The notes beneath the pieces are model-generated. The model had not been told where the DNA came from. It worked only from the letters and a program-made list of their open reading frames with translations, and ran no database searches. A stretch of DNA of 64,000 bases from contig CM033115.1 of assembly GCA_019321725.1 (NCBI GenBank), positions 6,210,673 to 6,274,672 of the forward strand, given 5' to 3'. The position numbers and the translations under genes were made by a program. The stretch comes from Paulownia fortunei (lineage: Eukaryota > Streptophyta > Magnoliopsida > Lamiales > Paulowniaceae). Below, piece by piece: positions 37,211-50,262 of this stretch. Each line of letters opens with the position of its first letter. Position 1 is the stretch's first letter.

Positions 37211-39488
37211 CTCTGAATTCGAACTGGAATATGAAGTAAGTTGTATAATAGCCTTCAAATCTCCCTTCCACATGTTAATTGGAATAACAAACAAAATGTG
37301 CATGAATGATCTGTTTGGAGTTGAATTTAACTTCTTTGTATTTAGGCATCACTCCTATCATTCTTCTTCCTCAATATGAATCATAAAATAAGTAGAGGTA
37401 ACAAGGACTGAATATAATTAGCATCGAGGAAAGATTCGTGACCCTCCAAGATTGAATAGCCATAACAATATAATTGCATGCAATATGTAATGACCAACTA
37501 GTGAGTGTTACAAGTCACAAGTAATATATGCATGGGGGTTGGGTATAGTGTTCCAAGGAAGTGTGTATACAATTACTGACTTGTGATACTCTAACTATAT
37601 TTAACCAATTGAATGTTGCGTGAATGTTTAAAACTAGACTAAGGGAATGTATTTTTGATGGTTTAAGTCAATTTATTGGTAGTAATTGAGGGTGTCGGAA
37701 CTTGGAAGGGTGGGTTTTAATGAAGTTTTTGTTATGAAGGTCTTCCGTAGTTTGGTTGCTTGTGAACTTAGTTATGGGTCAAAACTGGGGTGAGTTTGAT
37801 GTCAAATGAGGTTATTTTCAAGTGTTATAGGTTGGCTTTAATATTGAGAGCTACAAGAGGAGCCAGGCAATTTCTTTCTGATGGTTTAGAATAACTAATG
37901 TATAACTAATGTATGAGGTTAACAAGAATTATTAGTAGGTGTTTTACTTTTTTGAGTTTGTGGAAGTGGTTTTGGAGCTCTGTAATATAATGAGCTTTAT
38001 TTGCATCTATAGCTGTATTGTGAGTGAAAATGTGCATGGATCGAGCATGTGTAGCGTGAAGGAGCTATTACCACTTTCTGGTGATGCACACAGCCTTGCA
38101 AGGTACCAAAAGATTAAGGATCAGAACATGTTTGTATTTGTTTGACTCAACACTTTAGTGACCTCCAAAAACAGGCAATGGTCGGAATCTTTAATTTCCT
38201 TGCAGATTAGTGAAGAGCTATATCTTTTTGACAAAATCTAACCTGTACTAGAGGAGCAACATAGCTATGGCATCTGAAGTATGTGAATGATCTCATTAAC
38301 TCCAGATCCACGGATTGTATTGTGATTATGTTTCCCATAGAGCCATTAGTCTTGCTTCTTTGGTTCAACTTTTGTTTATGATTGATATCTCTCCAAAAAT
38401 GTGGATGGCAGGAATTGTCCGAGAATGAAGATGTCTTGCTTAGATTGTCGTCTAAACATTGTGAGAGACAAGAAACAATGATTGGCTCAGACAAACATTT
38501 GTTTGAATTCTATGGTTGTGTTCGTAGAGAAATTGGATTGGAAGATTGAAATGTTAGTAAAGACATGCGTGGATTTTCCAATAGAGAAGAGACGTGACAT
38601 TCTATTGAAATTTAATGGGGAACTTGGTTATGGGCTAAGAAGAACACACAGAACTTGCAACTCAGTTTTAATTGCAAAAGTTAGATATTAATCTGCAGAA
38701 GAATATTCTACCTACTGAATAAGAGTATTACAAGAGAGCACACCTTGAATTTTAATGTTGAAGTGGTTTCTGCCTAGAAGGCAAGGAAGTCCAAAGGATG
38801 ACAAAATGATAAGTTTGTTATTTTTATTTGGTTTCCATGAGCAGTTAGCCTAAAATAACACAACTCATCAGCATGAATGTGGGATTGGACTCTATGCAAC
38901 CGTAACATTTTGAAGCAAGTTGATGTGACCACTTTTGACATCCCTTGAACACTATCCTGAAATCCAATAGTTCAAATTGCTGAATGGCGCACTATTTTAG
39001 CAATCATCTGGCTAGAAAATACAGTGATGAATGCAGGCTTTAATGTTTGAGAATGTGGTTTATACTATACCCTTATGACCTCCTTTTTAAGTTTGACAAT
39101 TATTTATTACCTGCTGTGTAGGATTTCATTTCAGAATTTTACTAGAACTATTTCACGAGTCTCCACAAACACTGATCAAGCTGTAGCTAATCCAAGGCTT
39201 GAATGATGCTCAAAAACCATTCCTGTCAAACTTGGTCCACCTTATGTAGAAGACATATTAGTGGTTACTGTGTGTACCAACATATCTACCCAAATATGGT
39301 GTATCTCATAGGATGAGCATCCATTTCCAGTAATCTTCTTTATGATTAAATCTGGTGACCTGACTGTTGTTTCAAAAGGTATTTTAAGCAAAGTGGGCAG
39401 AAACCATAATTTAAAAAATGAAGGTAGAATTTGTTGTAGTGCACTACCGTCGGCTGCCCAAGACTTCAGATATGTGCAAGTTCAACTT
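37211..39488. other. Intergenic or ERD2 intron-1 DNA without recognised genes
   Basis: Several 60-95 codon frames occur (for example 38482-38691 plus and 38207-38494 minus), but none shows a known domain. If ERD2 exon 1 is far upstream, this stretch is part of intron 1. Confidence 0.4.
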
Positions 39489-40400
39489 AAGGTTAAATAA
39501 ATCAAACCCCCTCAAGCTGTTCCTTCATATCACTATACTCCCTTCAACTACAGTTGAATCACTTTACCCCTTAAACTATAAAACTTTATTCAATAAACAA
39601 ACTCCAGCGGCCATTCGGCAAGGTGGAAGTAAAAAGATGATTATGTCCTAGACGAAAATCCAAAATACCTGAGCTCCCAAACTACTACTCACCACACCTC
39701 GTTCTTGGTGTTGCACCTCCACCACCATAGTAACCACCTGGTGGTGTTGACTCAGAAAGAATGTCACGAAAACTATCTGCCAGCACCAGTTGCTATGTGG
39801 TCGATAGCTGGTGAGAATTCATGACCTCACCACCTCCGATCCTGTTGATCATCTTGCTAAGGTAAGCAGATGCCACCACAACTTCCACCACCTTGAGCCC
39901 AAAGTGCCGCCACTCACGCAGCTGAATGCCACCCCAGCTGCTACACATGGCATCAACAGCTACTGCGGCCTGAATAATTTGATGTCTCTTCCACCAATCT
40001 CTTCCTCCTAATAGAAATCTTGTTTGGATATCTCAAGGTCCACTTCCACCAGCTTCCTTGTGGATTGTTTTCTGTGGACACATATGTCAACCCCAGAAAC
40101 TCGTCAAGCTGTTGGATTGGTTGATAGTGATGTGGGGTTGCAAGAAGGCGAAGGGAGCAGGTGGCAATGGGAGTCATTCTATTTTTCCTTTCAATTTGGG
40201 AAGAATGAGGGAAAAAGAAGGATAAACTTGCCTTTTTGATGTTTGATGATGTTGATTGGCTCGTAATTGTTCAGCTTGGCTGGAATTCTCTTTTTCAGAA
40301 AAAGTTTATAGTTTGAGGGGGTTAAGTGATTCCATTGATAGTTGGATGTGGTAAAGTGATACCAAGATATAGCTGATGGGTTTTAGTGTATTTTACCCTT
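39489..40400. mobile_element. TIR/foldback element upstream of ERD2 exon 2
   Basis: The left end (AAGGTTAAATAAATCAAACC) and the reverse complement of the right end (AAGGGTAAAATACACTAAAA) match over roughly 100 bp, including the shared words TATCACT, TCCAACTA/TTCAACTA and CCCCCTCAA/CCCCTTAAACTATAAA. The interior is GC-richer than its surroundings, without a clear gene. It is probably a Mutator-like non-autonomous element. Confidence 0.6.
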
Positions 40401-40852
40401 AAGGGCTGACAATGGGCTGCAGTTTAACTCTTAATTGAAAATGAGATGCCCCTCAACGTTGGTGGTATTAATGTTATCATGTCGTACGTAATGCTTGTTA
40501 AATTCTATTATTGGTACAAAATGTGGAGTTCATTAAGAGTCCGGCCATCTTTTTTTTTTTAAAATATATAGTATAGATATTTTGAATGGCATGGTAGTTG
40601 GAGAACCATGCTTTGATTGTTATATATAATTCATACCAATTTACTATATACTTCTTTAGCCTAAATTCATAGAAATATCATATACGCACCTAATATGCCC
40701 AACTCATCCAAAATATATGCTGCCTTGTGTAGATTGAGGTTTGGCTTTGTTTTCTTCTCTTTCTTTTGATTCTGATCCACAGGTGAAGTCCCATCAAATT
40801 TCTCCTGGTTGATCATTTTGTATGATATGTTGACTTTATTTTTTATATGCAG

Positions 40853-43800
40853 GCATTTCTCTGAAGACCCAGGAGCTTTATGCTATTGTTTTTGCTACTC
40901 GCTACTTGGATTTATTTACAGGCTATGTCTCACTCTATAATACACTAATGAAATTAATATTTTTGGGAAGCTCTTTCTCAATTGTCTGGTATATAAGGCA
41001 GCACAAGATCGTCCGCAGATCCTATGACAAAGACCAGGACACTTTTCGCCACTATTTCCTTCTGTTACCATGTTTGCTATTAGCCCTGATCATAAATGAG
41101 AAGTTTACCTTCAAAGAGGTACTCTGACCCCATCAGATAGCTGCTACAGGTCTTAATTTTATTGGGATCCTGTTGTATAAAACTTTTATATGTCTAATAT
41201 TGATGCTTGATATGATTGACCAGGTTATGTGGACTTTTTCCTTGTTCCTGGAAGCTGTTGCCATCCTTCCTCAGCTGGTCTTGCTGCAGAGAACGAGAAA
41301 TATCGACAACTTGACTGGGCAATATGTTATTCTTCTAGGGTAATTGATTATTTCTTTATTCTCACTCAATAATAACTAAATATCTTATTGCAGGAGTAGT
41401 TTTATATGAATTGAGTCTTGGGTCTAGTTGTGGCTAGTGGTGCTCTTTTGCCTCTTATTAAATCTTGTCCTTGATTTCAGATATCAATTTTCTGCTTATA
41501 CTTATTTGTGAGTTTGGTAGTTATTGAGTCTTGGGTCAAATTGTGGCTAGTGGTGCTCTTTTGGCTCCTATTAAATTCTGTCCTTGATTTCAGAAATCAA
41601 TTTTCTGCATTTACTTGTGTGCAAATTTGCACATTGTGTCCTCATGTGCTTGTAATTCAGATTCGCTATGCCTTCGTGAGTGCTTGTATTTGCGATTTAC
41701 TAACATGCTACACGAATATAGTAAGAGCATAATGCACAAGTATTATTTGGCTGGGATGCCCGTTCCATTACTGAAATCAGGAAGATGGCAATTTTATCAA
41801 AAATGTTGATAAGAGATAGAAGAATATCAGAAAAATGATTGAGCTTTCCTGCCTTAGTTCCTTAGCAATTGCTTGGTCTGTTGCCTATTGCATCACTATA
41901 TTTGCTGTTGCATAAATCCATCTTTTGCAACCTCCATTTCTGTCAAGTTTTGGTCACACAACAATAACATTGTGTTTGGCATTGTCTACTAATGGGGTTT
42001 TGATTCGATTTGGAACTGGAAAGAAAGGGAATTGGATTTTGGATGTGAAATTATGTGTTTGGAGTAATCAGAAATTTTAAGGACTTGAATTGATTGTTAC
42101 TCTTTCTGCCCTTCAATCTTATACAAGCTAAGGAGAATATTGTAAAAGTACACCTTCTTCTTAGTTATAAATGGAAATCCAATCAATACCACCTTTTTCA
42201 ACATACTAAAATTTCCAGTAAAATATGAAGAAATCCAAATCCCTTTTAATTTCCTCATTCCAAACACTTAAATTAGGATGTACCAATACGAACCTCAACA
42301 AATCCCATCAAATCCTCTCTAGTGAAGTAGAAATAACTTTGTTCGAGCTGCTGTTAATCCTATATGGTTAAGTCAGCTAGAAACTTCAATGCTGTTACTC
42401 ATGAACGAGCAAAGCAGTAAGATGCTGGTGGAAATAGAGCAGTTCTATTTCTTTTCCTCATTGTTACCTCTCTGGCTTCCCCAAAACATGCCTACATAAT
42501 TTTGGTTTTGGCAAAGTTGCATTTTTGGTCCTGGCTTATTTTCAACTTTGAACCTTATATATTCAATTGGTCCGTTGTTTTTGACTCAATAGCAAGTTAA
42601 GTCCATTTAGCTAGAAATATTTAAATTTTGGTCTAAAAGTTCAAAAATTGGGAATTGTTTTGATTTGGAGGGAAAATTGACGATGTGGTGATGACATGAT
42701 GGTGACAAGGCGGCGAACAAGGCAAAAATATGCTAATATACTTATATGGATAAAACATATAAAACTTGTTGGTAGTAGGTTCAAACCTATGCTAACCAAG
42801 GACAAAAAACTTTCATTCATGTGTAGTTGTGCTTATAAGTTATAAAATAAAAAAAATCATGGGTGGGCGGTCTTTATCTTTCTTGTTCTATTGCATTGCA
42901 AATCCTATTCTTTCATATTTTATAATGTATTATTTATTTACAAATATTTGAATATATAATTAATATTAATTTATATTAAATATTTTTAAGTAAGTTAGAA
43001 TTTTTAGATAAGATTATCTTTTTATGAGTACAACAAAGATACTATATATTATGTTCATAGTTACTTTTATGTATTTGTAAATAAATAATTCATGTATAAA
43101 ATATGTCACCCTGATAAAACAAGAAGATGAAGCCACCCTTGACTTAGAAAACTTAGAACTACTTATATTGTTGATGGTCCAAGATGTGAAAGAAGTAGTA
43201 TGAGAGTTTTTTGGCCTTGGTTGGCGCACGTTTGAACACCACGTTCAAATCCCACTACCAGTAAGTTTTATATGCTTTATCCATATAAGCATATTTTTGT
43301 CTAGTTGGCTGCTTTGTCACCAACATGTCATCACCACATGACCAAAATTTGTATATTTCGGGTTAAATGACTTAAATTATTACTGAGTTAAAAGATAATG
43401 GACTAAAATTACTAATTGAATATAAGGTTCAAAGTTGAAAATAAGTCAAGACCGAAAATGCAATTATTAAAAAAAAAAAGGCAATTTAGTTTTCTGCTCC
43501 CTCAGTGCTCTGTTTTTGGTCAACCAGCCAACATATATAATCTGTTGGATTTCTGATTGAGCATTGCTAGTACTGGGTGTACTGATAGTGTGACTTCCTT
43601 TTCATCAGTCTCAAATGTTGGGACCTACCTACTCTAGAGTTGGTATGTGACAAAGAAATAAGTACCATGCTAGATTATGGTTGTTCATAGCAATGTAAGC
43701 AATGTTCATTGGAGGCCACAGTGCAAAGCATGTAAATGTGTTCCTTCAGTTCAAGGTTATTTTAATTTTTTGGTTGGTGTCAATGTATATGGAATTTCCA

Positions 43801-46789
43801 GTTATACTCCTTTCTGCTTGGTGGGCTGGAAAAATTTAGTGCTACAATTAAATTTTACCTTGTATTTTCATCCTGTTGGTTAGCATTACTCCCATGTATG
43901 TGCTGCTTGATATTTTGTATTTATGCTCAATTGCTATGACAAAAGGTACTATGGCAGTATTTATGTAATCATAATGAATCATAAGATGAGGTTAAATTAA
44001 AGAAACGGACTATGTGTTTCTTTGAGACAAGTAAAAGTAGTTTGAATAGGGTTCCAGTGATTTGCCGCTCTCTACGTTATTAAGAATAGTATCCTTGCAT
44101 TGATAAAGTGTAACGGAATTTCCGTACTTTCCAATGTTAGGGAGAAAAAACAGAAGATGGAAGAAATAGGCTGATGATGTAGTCCATCAGTCATTTTCTT
44201 GAGCAATTGATGCTAACAAGGACTTTTATGACTAGATAACAATAATTGAATTATTATTGTAATTGATTGATTGCTTGGAAAGACTTTAACTTTACATCTT
44301 TTTTGTTTTAAAGCAGCTAAAGGTTTCTCATTGTGCACCCTTGATCTGTTGGTCTTGCGAATTAAAAAGTTGATGGTTTTCCTAATTAGCTGTGGACTGG
44401 TGTATGTTATTGTCTCTTTCGGTGAATTTTATCAATTAGATCTACAAGGGAGAGGAAAAAAAAGTGATTTTTTCATTTATAAGAATAAAATGGTTTTGGT
44501 TTATCAGGTATCAGTCACTTTCATAGTGTAAGATGATTGGCAGCTTAGAGGTGTCAAATAGACCATGGCAGACCAGTGATCCATGGCCTGGCCTGGCCTA
44601 GATATGCCAGGGTGGCCTGGCTAAACCAGCCCTCTTAGTGTGATTTGCAAGGCCATGTCAATGAGGCCTCTAGGCAGCATTTTGGCAAAGACCCTTCCTA
44701 GCGGTCTAATGCATTTGACTGTTGGCAGGCAAAAGGTCGTATTGTGACTGTCATAATATGAGCATTTGCAATGGTTCGGTTTTTCATTTCTCTGAATTTT
44801 GGGTTGAGCTGGGGAGTTGGTATTGGTGCCATATTGGTCCAACTCAAAAATTAAAAGATACAAATAAGCATATAAAAGTATCAAAATGCCTTTAAAAGGG
44901 TAAAATGAATATGAGCATATATTATGTCTAAAACACGCTTAGGTCATATGAACTTGAGTAAAGTTACAAAAATTCCCCTAAATGGCTAAAAACGAGATAA
45001 ACATGGAAAATTATAATACTATGTTTATGGAGCCAAAATAATATATGGACGTATAAAATATGTAAAACTAGTATTAGACCCAAACTGGCTCATTTTTGAT
45101 GCATGACCCTGTCGGACCCAACTGTAACAAACCCAGTTGGACCCAACCCAACAATCCAATGATTTAGCATTGACCCATGGGTCCATAACCTTTTTGCCAC
45201 CCCTACATGCATAATATGACTGTTGGCAGGAGTGTCCTTGGGATGTATTTTTAATGGCCTTTGTAAAAGCTGCTGAAGTGCCTTCAACTTGGCAACGTCA
45301 AGGCCGTGGCTGTCAATTGGCCTTGGTGGGCTGGTTACGGTTGGGCCACCCTTACCTCAGGCTCAGAACCTTGAACATGGTTGGGCCCAATACAAACATG
45401 CCGGCTAGATGCTGCCCATACATATATATGTCGCTTGGGCCAGGTTGGCCTCCACCCTGTCCGAAACCTGGACATTTGACACCTATATATATTTTGTGCA
45501 TTGTATTGCCTTTTCTTCCTTTCCTTCCCCACCTTCCCCACCTTTTCAGAGACTTTTCATGGTCTAGACGTGTGTATTTGTTCATGTTCTTTAGCTTACT
45601 ACATAAGACCTGATTTTCTCAGAATCTAGTTGTGACGTCCTCACTTTGTTCTTGGGAGCTAAATTGATAGGGTGCTATACAGTCAATTGGTTTATGGGTG
45701 AATGACTCCAATTGATGTTTGGCATACGAAACGAGGTTAAATTGATGATGATAACTAACTTTTTTTTCTGTGATAACATTCTTGTAAAACATGATACTTA
45801 CTGTAGACTATGAAGGGACTGACGTGAATTCTGAGAATGAGAAGCACATGCATGGTTTTAGAGTGAAGGATATCTGCCATCAGTCATGTTAATTTTGAAA
45901 AGATCATCTCTTGAAGAACACTTCATGGACTATCATTCAAATTCGTTTATAGAACAGTGATTAATTGTTTCTGAGCTAAAAAAGGAAAGTTTCGTGGGAG
46001 GCTTTTGTAATTGGAATTATGGAAGTTTTGCCAATTCAAGTTTAGAACAGAGTTCAATGACAATCTATTTCCTGTGCAATAATTTCAGCATTTGTTCATC
46101 TAAGAATTTCAGGGCATACTCAGTCTATTTGTCCTGGATTCTAACTCTTACGATTCAAGGTGTCGGAATAGATACATCAATTAGTGAATGCCAATATTTG
46201 TGCCACTATATGACCAAAGACTTGTTATTGAATGTGTCCCAAATGATATTTCTTTCCTAATGACTAAAGTGGTTTTGTAAGTTGTGATTTACTATAGATC
46301 TGACTAAATTCTTTATATCTTGGTTACTTCTTGCAGAGCATACCGAGCATTATACATTTTGAACTGGATTTATCGCTACTTCACTCAACCACACTATGTC
46401 CACTGGATAAGTATAGCCTCTCTCTCTCTCTGTGTTAGTGTGTGCTTGCACCCTGGCATTGGCTTATTCTCATGTCTGGATAAAGTTTATGCCGAAACTA
46501 GATGGTTTTCTTCATATGTTCATTTTCTATAAAGAAAAAAAACTACAATCATATATGGAAAAATTGATGCCAAATTCATGCACTGGTTCTGCCCCTGCAG
46601 CTTGGATTTCAGGGCTTGTTCAGACATTGCTTTATGCTGATTTCTTTTATTATTACTTCCAAAGGTAAATTTCCTTAGTATTTGCCACATGTTTAAAGCT
46701 TGACATTCATCTGCAAGCACTCCTGATTTGTTTTCCAATTTCATTGTTTCAGCTGGAAGAACAATGTAAAGCTCGAATTACCTGCTTGA
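40853..46789 (+). CDS. ERD2: ER lumen protein-retaining receptor (K/HDEL receptor), exons 2-6
   Basis: This gene encodes a seven-helix Golgi/ER receptor that binds C-terminal K/HDEL signals of escaped ER proteins and returns them by COPI traffic. Exons: 40853-41118, 41224-41339, 46337-46410, 46601-46664 and 46753-46789 (TGA), all in phase. Together with the first base of a Gly codon from exon 1 they give 185 residues, leaving about 30 for exon 1 and so matching the usual 215 or so. Diagnostic strings include GISLKTQELYA, RYLDLFTGYVSLYN, VRRSYDKDQDTFRH, AILPQLVLLQR, NLTGQYV, LNWIYRYFT and SGLVQTLLYADFFYYY; the C-terminus is KLELPA. Exon 1 (initiator and first helix) was not found upstream by eye, so the start is open. 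Intron 3 is 5.0 kb. Confidence 0.9.
41408..41634 (+). repeat. 113-bp tandem duplication in ERD2 intron 3
   Basis: Two adjacent copies share GAGTCTTGGGTC, TGTGGCTAGTGGTGCTCTTT and CTTGATTTCAGA at a constant offset of about 113 bp, with a few substitutions. Confidence 0.85.
42512..43475. mobile_element. Foldback element with arms of about 300 bp (ERD2 intron 3)
   Basis: The left arm contains GCATTTTTGGTCCTGGCTTA, TTCAACTTTGAACCTTATAT, GTGGTGATGACATG and ATGGATAAAACATATAAAAC. The reverse complement of the right arm contains the same words in the same order. The unpaired centre is about 42830-43200. It codes for nothing and fits a non-autonomous long-TIR element. Confidence 0.75.
44547..45484. 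mobile_element. hAT-like TIR element (ERD2 intron 3)
   Basis: The left end reads AGGTGTCAAATAGACC and the reverse complement of the right end reads AGGTGTCAAATGTCC. CCTGGCCTGGCC and GGGCC-type words lie inside both ends. AGGTGTCAAA ends with GC-rich flanks are common in plant hAT MITEs. No target duplication was fixed. Confidence 0.55.
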
Positions 46790-48420
46790 GGTCGTGTTGT
46801 GCAAGATAATATTTGAGGCGAGCCAAGAATTTCCAGAAGCATGCACAATATTGGACCGGAACAGGGGACTTCAGAAGGGAGACCTAAACATACGCCTCTC
46901 TCTAGGTGCTTGCCATATAGTTTTTGCTGTTGCCCATCTTTTACTGTCCTATTGACTTACAAGAAACGGAGCATGTTCGTTCACCCTATTCTTGATTTCC
47001 CAGATAGCTTATCATATGCAGCCTAGAAACTGCTCTTAAGTTCACTTATACTGACTTGTAAAGGTATTCAAGCATAAAATCTCCGAGATTAGGTTAGGGA
47101 AGTCTGGCCGACATCTTAGTGTTGATGTTGCGAAATAGTTAGACAGCAAGAATGAGTAGTGGGTTTGCAGCAAAACATACATGCAGTTTACCAGTAGTCA
47201 GATATAATTCAGTCATTGGAAAAATCATGTTTCGATTATGTTTTGATTCCTTACTCTCATTTTACTGGCATTTTGATTTTTTATAAAAGCCCAAAGTAAT
47301 GTATAGTATAGTTTTGGATAGTTACATAAAGCTCTCAATATGTATGCTCTAGGTAGATTTAAAAAATTACATCCACTTTTCTTGATACAACAATCTTTAG
47401 AAAATCTGAACGTTTTTATAAAATGATTCCTTTTTGGCCTTTTTGTTAAAAATTACACAAAGACCTGCCTTGAGCTTTGTAAAAAATGTACGGACCTCCC
47501 CTATGGTCTATCAAAAATCATATTTGCTTCTCCTAACGTTTGTCTATTCAATACTTAATAAGAAGAATCATGAAATTTCTTAGAATGTTTTTTTCACTAT
47601 AAACAGCGTGTCAAATTCAAATTTGGGTTCATGGTGATGTTTTTGGATCTAGGCCCTGATTTGGACCACTGATTCTCTCTCTCCCTCATTCGCCAACTTC
47701 ATATTGCTGTCAAGTCTAAAGATTTAAATTGACCTCTAGAAGTAATTTTATTGGACATGGGCGGTCGATTAGTGTTGATGGCGAAACTAGCACGAAAGTA
47801 TACTTATAAAATAAAGTTAATGTATAAATAAGATAATGTGTCTAAAAGATAAAATACTCTAGAATAATGTTCAAAATATATATCAAACACTTTCAAATGT
47901 GTCTAAAAAATAAAATACTTTAGGATAATGTTCGAAATATATTTCGAACACTTCAAAATGTGTCCAAAAGATAAATAAGATGACAAATAAATAGACACAA
48001 ACATCCAACAATTTTGACATGTATATATATCCAATGCTAACATAACATAATATGATACAAAAACTTAAATTTTTTAAAACATCATAAATTTCTTTATGAA
48101 ATATTGTATACCTTATTCAAATTTATATCTAATCCATGAATGGTATATTTACTATACATGTAAACAATCTTTTCTCCTGCTTACAATAATAGTACAAATA
48201 TGAGAAGATCTTGAAGAATCTTCATGATAAAAGAAATAAATCAATTTAAAAAATAAAATTGAAACAATAAACTTAAAAAAAAACACCTATAAAAAAGAGG
48301 AAATATTTATAATAGATATGGACCAGCCTCATTTGTATTCTACTTTTTAAATGTATGACACATGTTCATGAGATAAATATGTATAATAAGAATGGGATTG
48401 GATAAATGTTCGTGAAGATA
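46790..48420. other. ERD2 3' flank and spacer with a minisatellite
   Basis: The 3' UTR presumably occupies the first few hundred bases. Apart from the repeat at 47836-47980 I see AT-rich DNA and no gene. Confidence 0.5.
47836..47980 (+). repeat. 61-bp period minisatellite, about 2.4 copies
   Basis: Units begin ATGTGTCTAAAAGATAAA at 47836, 47897 and 47958, followed by ATAATGTTC(A/G)AAATATAT and CAAACACTT-like words. Confidence 0.85.
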
Positions 48421-50262
48421 TTTTGCAAACCACAAGTGCAAGGTGTCAAGTTTTAATACAACGGTGAGTTGAGTATCGCATCCACAAGAATTGTAATAAA
48501 AAATTGCATCAATTACCGTAGTTCAAATAGTCAAATTTTATCTAGACAATCGAGTGATGATTGATAAACAAGGTAGAGTAAGATAAAAAATACAAAGACA
48601 AGAGTGAAGTTCTTAGAAACAATACAACAAATACCTAACGAGTAAGAAATTTTAGAGGAATTACGCACCTAATTATCATCTATATTCTTTCTTGCAAAAC
48701 ATACCAATTCAAGTCAACAACATATGTAAGTTAAGAATTCCTAAACTTATCAATTTCTTCTCTCGAGTGCCGAATTGATTATGAGTTCTAACATGAATTT
48801 CAATATCTCTATAAAAATTCAAGAATAAAATTCCACAAAAGTTCAATGAATTATTCTTTAAAACTTCAAAGGTTTCATAAGCTTCTCAACTCTATGATTC
48901 CTAGGTTGTGCTATCCTTATGATAAGTTATATTCTTCCTCTCTTGAGTATCAAATCTCATACATCAAACAATCTCAATTAATGATCAAATAATCAAGATA
49001 CAATACTAAACAAGATAACACAAACAAGATAAATAACTTGAACTAATTTTGATTGAAATTCAAAATATATGATCAAATAAGGTTACGTCATCCTCTAGAG
49101 AGAAAATTTTAGTTTATCATGGATGAATACAACTTTAAGAAATACATAAGAAAGATCATAAAAATTATTCACCAATTTGTGAACTAAGAGAAATGATTGA
49201 AGTTCGTCTTGTTTCCAAGAATGACTGCCTTGTCTTCAAGAATAACTTCTTTTCTCCAAGAATCTCTCCTCTTAGAATGCTTTGGTTGATACCAATATTA
49301 TTTTTTTAACTAATTCCAATGATTCTTCTCTCAAAAGTCCCTACAAAATCCTGAAATCTTTCTCCCCTTTTTGGCTTTTTCCCCCATTTCTCTCCACTAA
49401 TTTAGTGTATCCGCATAGAGTATCTTATGGGTAATGATGTAAATGTATATCTAATGTGTATATCTCATAAAAAATACCAAAATTTGTGATCCATTGCCAT
49501 TTGTCACAAAAAAAACATCAACATATTTTTGGTTAGCAAGACAGTACTTAGGCGCAGAATAACGGCGTTAGGCGCCATGTATTCTATTTTCAATACTTCA
49601 GACAACACCTAGGCATGGAAGAACAATACCTAGGTACCCTATATTCTAGTTTTGGTAGCTTTAGATAGTGCCTAGGCATAGAAGAACGGCGTCATATATT
49701 CTATTTCAGCACTTTGCGCCTAGGCTCACATAGGATCTTTCTTCTTACAAGCTATTTTTGAGCTCTTTCTAATCTGAATTAGCTTTTTGTGTCTTCTAAT
49801 GAATTGCATGTCTATGTCTTAGATTTCCATAGATGATCGAATTAACTAAATATGATATTTTTGGAGAGAGTTATGCATAAAATACCAAGATATGTCATAC
49901 TAGAAAGTTTCAGCTTAGTTTAGACTCTTAAACTTGATTTTTCTCATTGATATCAAAAGAATTGGATTTCATGGTAAACATTGTAGATGTATCTCTTGGC
50001 TTTATAATGGATTAAGAATCAAGTCAATAAGATATTGGAGTAAAGAGTTATAATTGAAATACAAACAGTGCCAACAGGAGCACCATAATGCGGGTTCTTC
50101 AAAATTTCAATCAAGTTTTTGTTTCTTTACATTTTCTTCTCATTTTGCCATTACCTACAAAATTTTAAACTAAATGCATAAAAAATAATATAAACACTTG
50201 AAAACAAACCAAATGTTGATCAAAAGGCATATAAATTGTTAGTATAAAACTAACTTATCAAT
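48421..50262 (+). repeat. Dispersed repeat, copy B
   Basis: This is collinear with copy A at 34973-36605 and in the same orientation, but about 200 bp longer, with extra GGCGTTAGGCGCC-like and CCTAGGCA words near 49550-49730. It is non-coding. Confidence 0.75.

Larger units (their letters stand above)
41340..46336 (+). other. ERD2 intron 3, 4,997 bp, transposon-filled
   Basis: The donor CTAGG/GTAATT and acceptor TTGCAG/AGCA rejoin the Gly codon before AYRALYI. The intron contains a 113-bp tandem duplication and two inverted-repeat elements, and no recognisable gene. Frames inside it (for example 43677-43883 or 45254-45613) are incidental. Confidence 0.85.

Noticed and set aside
39811..40239. 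Overlapping frames on both strands
   Set aside because: They lie within the TIR element upstream of ERD2 exon 2 and no known protein motif is visible.
40700..40735. Possible ERD2 exon 1 end (KIYAALC)
   Set aside because: It resembles the expected KIY...C ending, but upstream sequence does not match the rest of the N-terminus, the frame is broken and no initiator fits.
45254..45613. 119-codon frame rich in Pro and Leu
   Set aside because: It falls in the GC-rich end of a hAT-like element inside ERD2 intron 3, with no domain.
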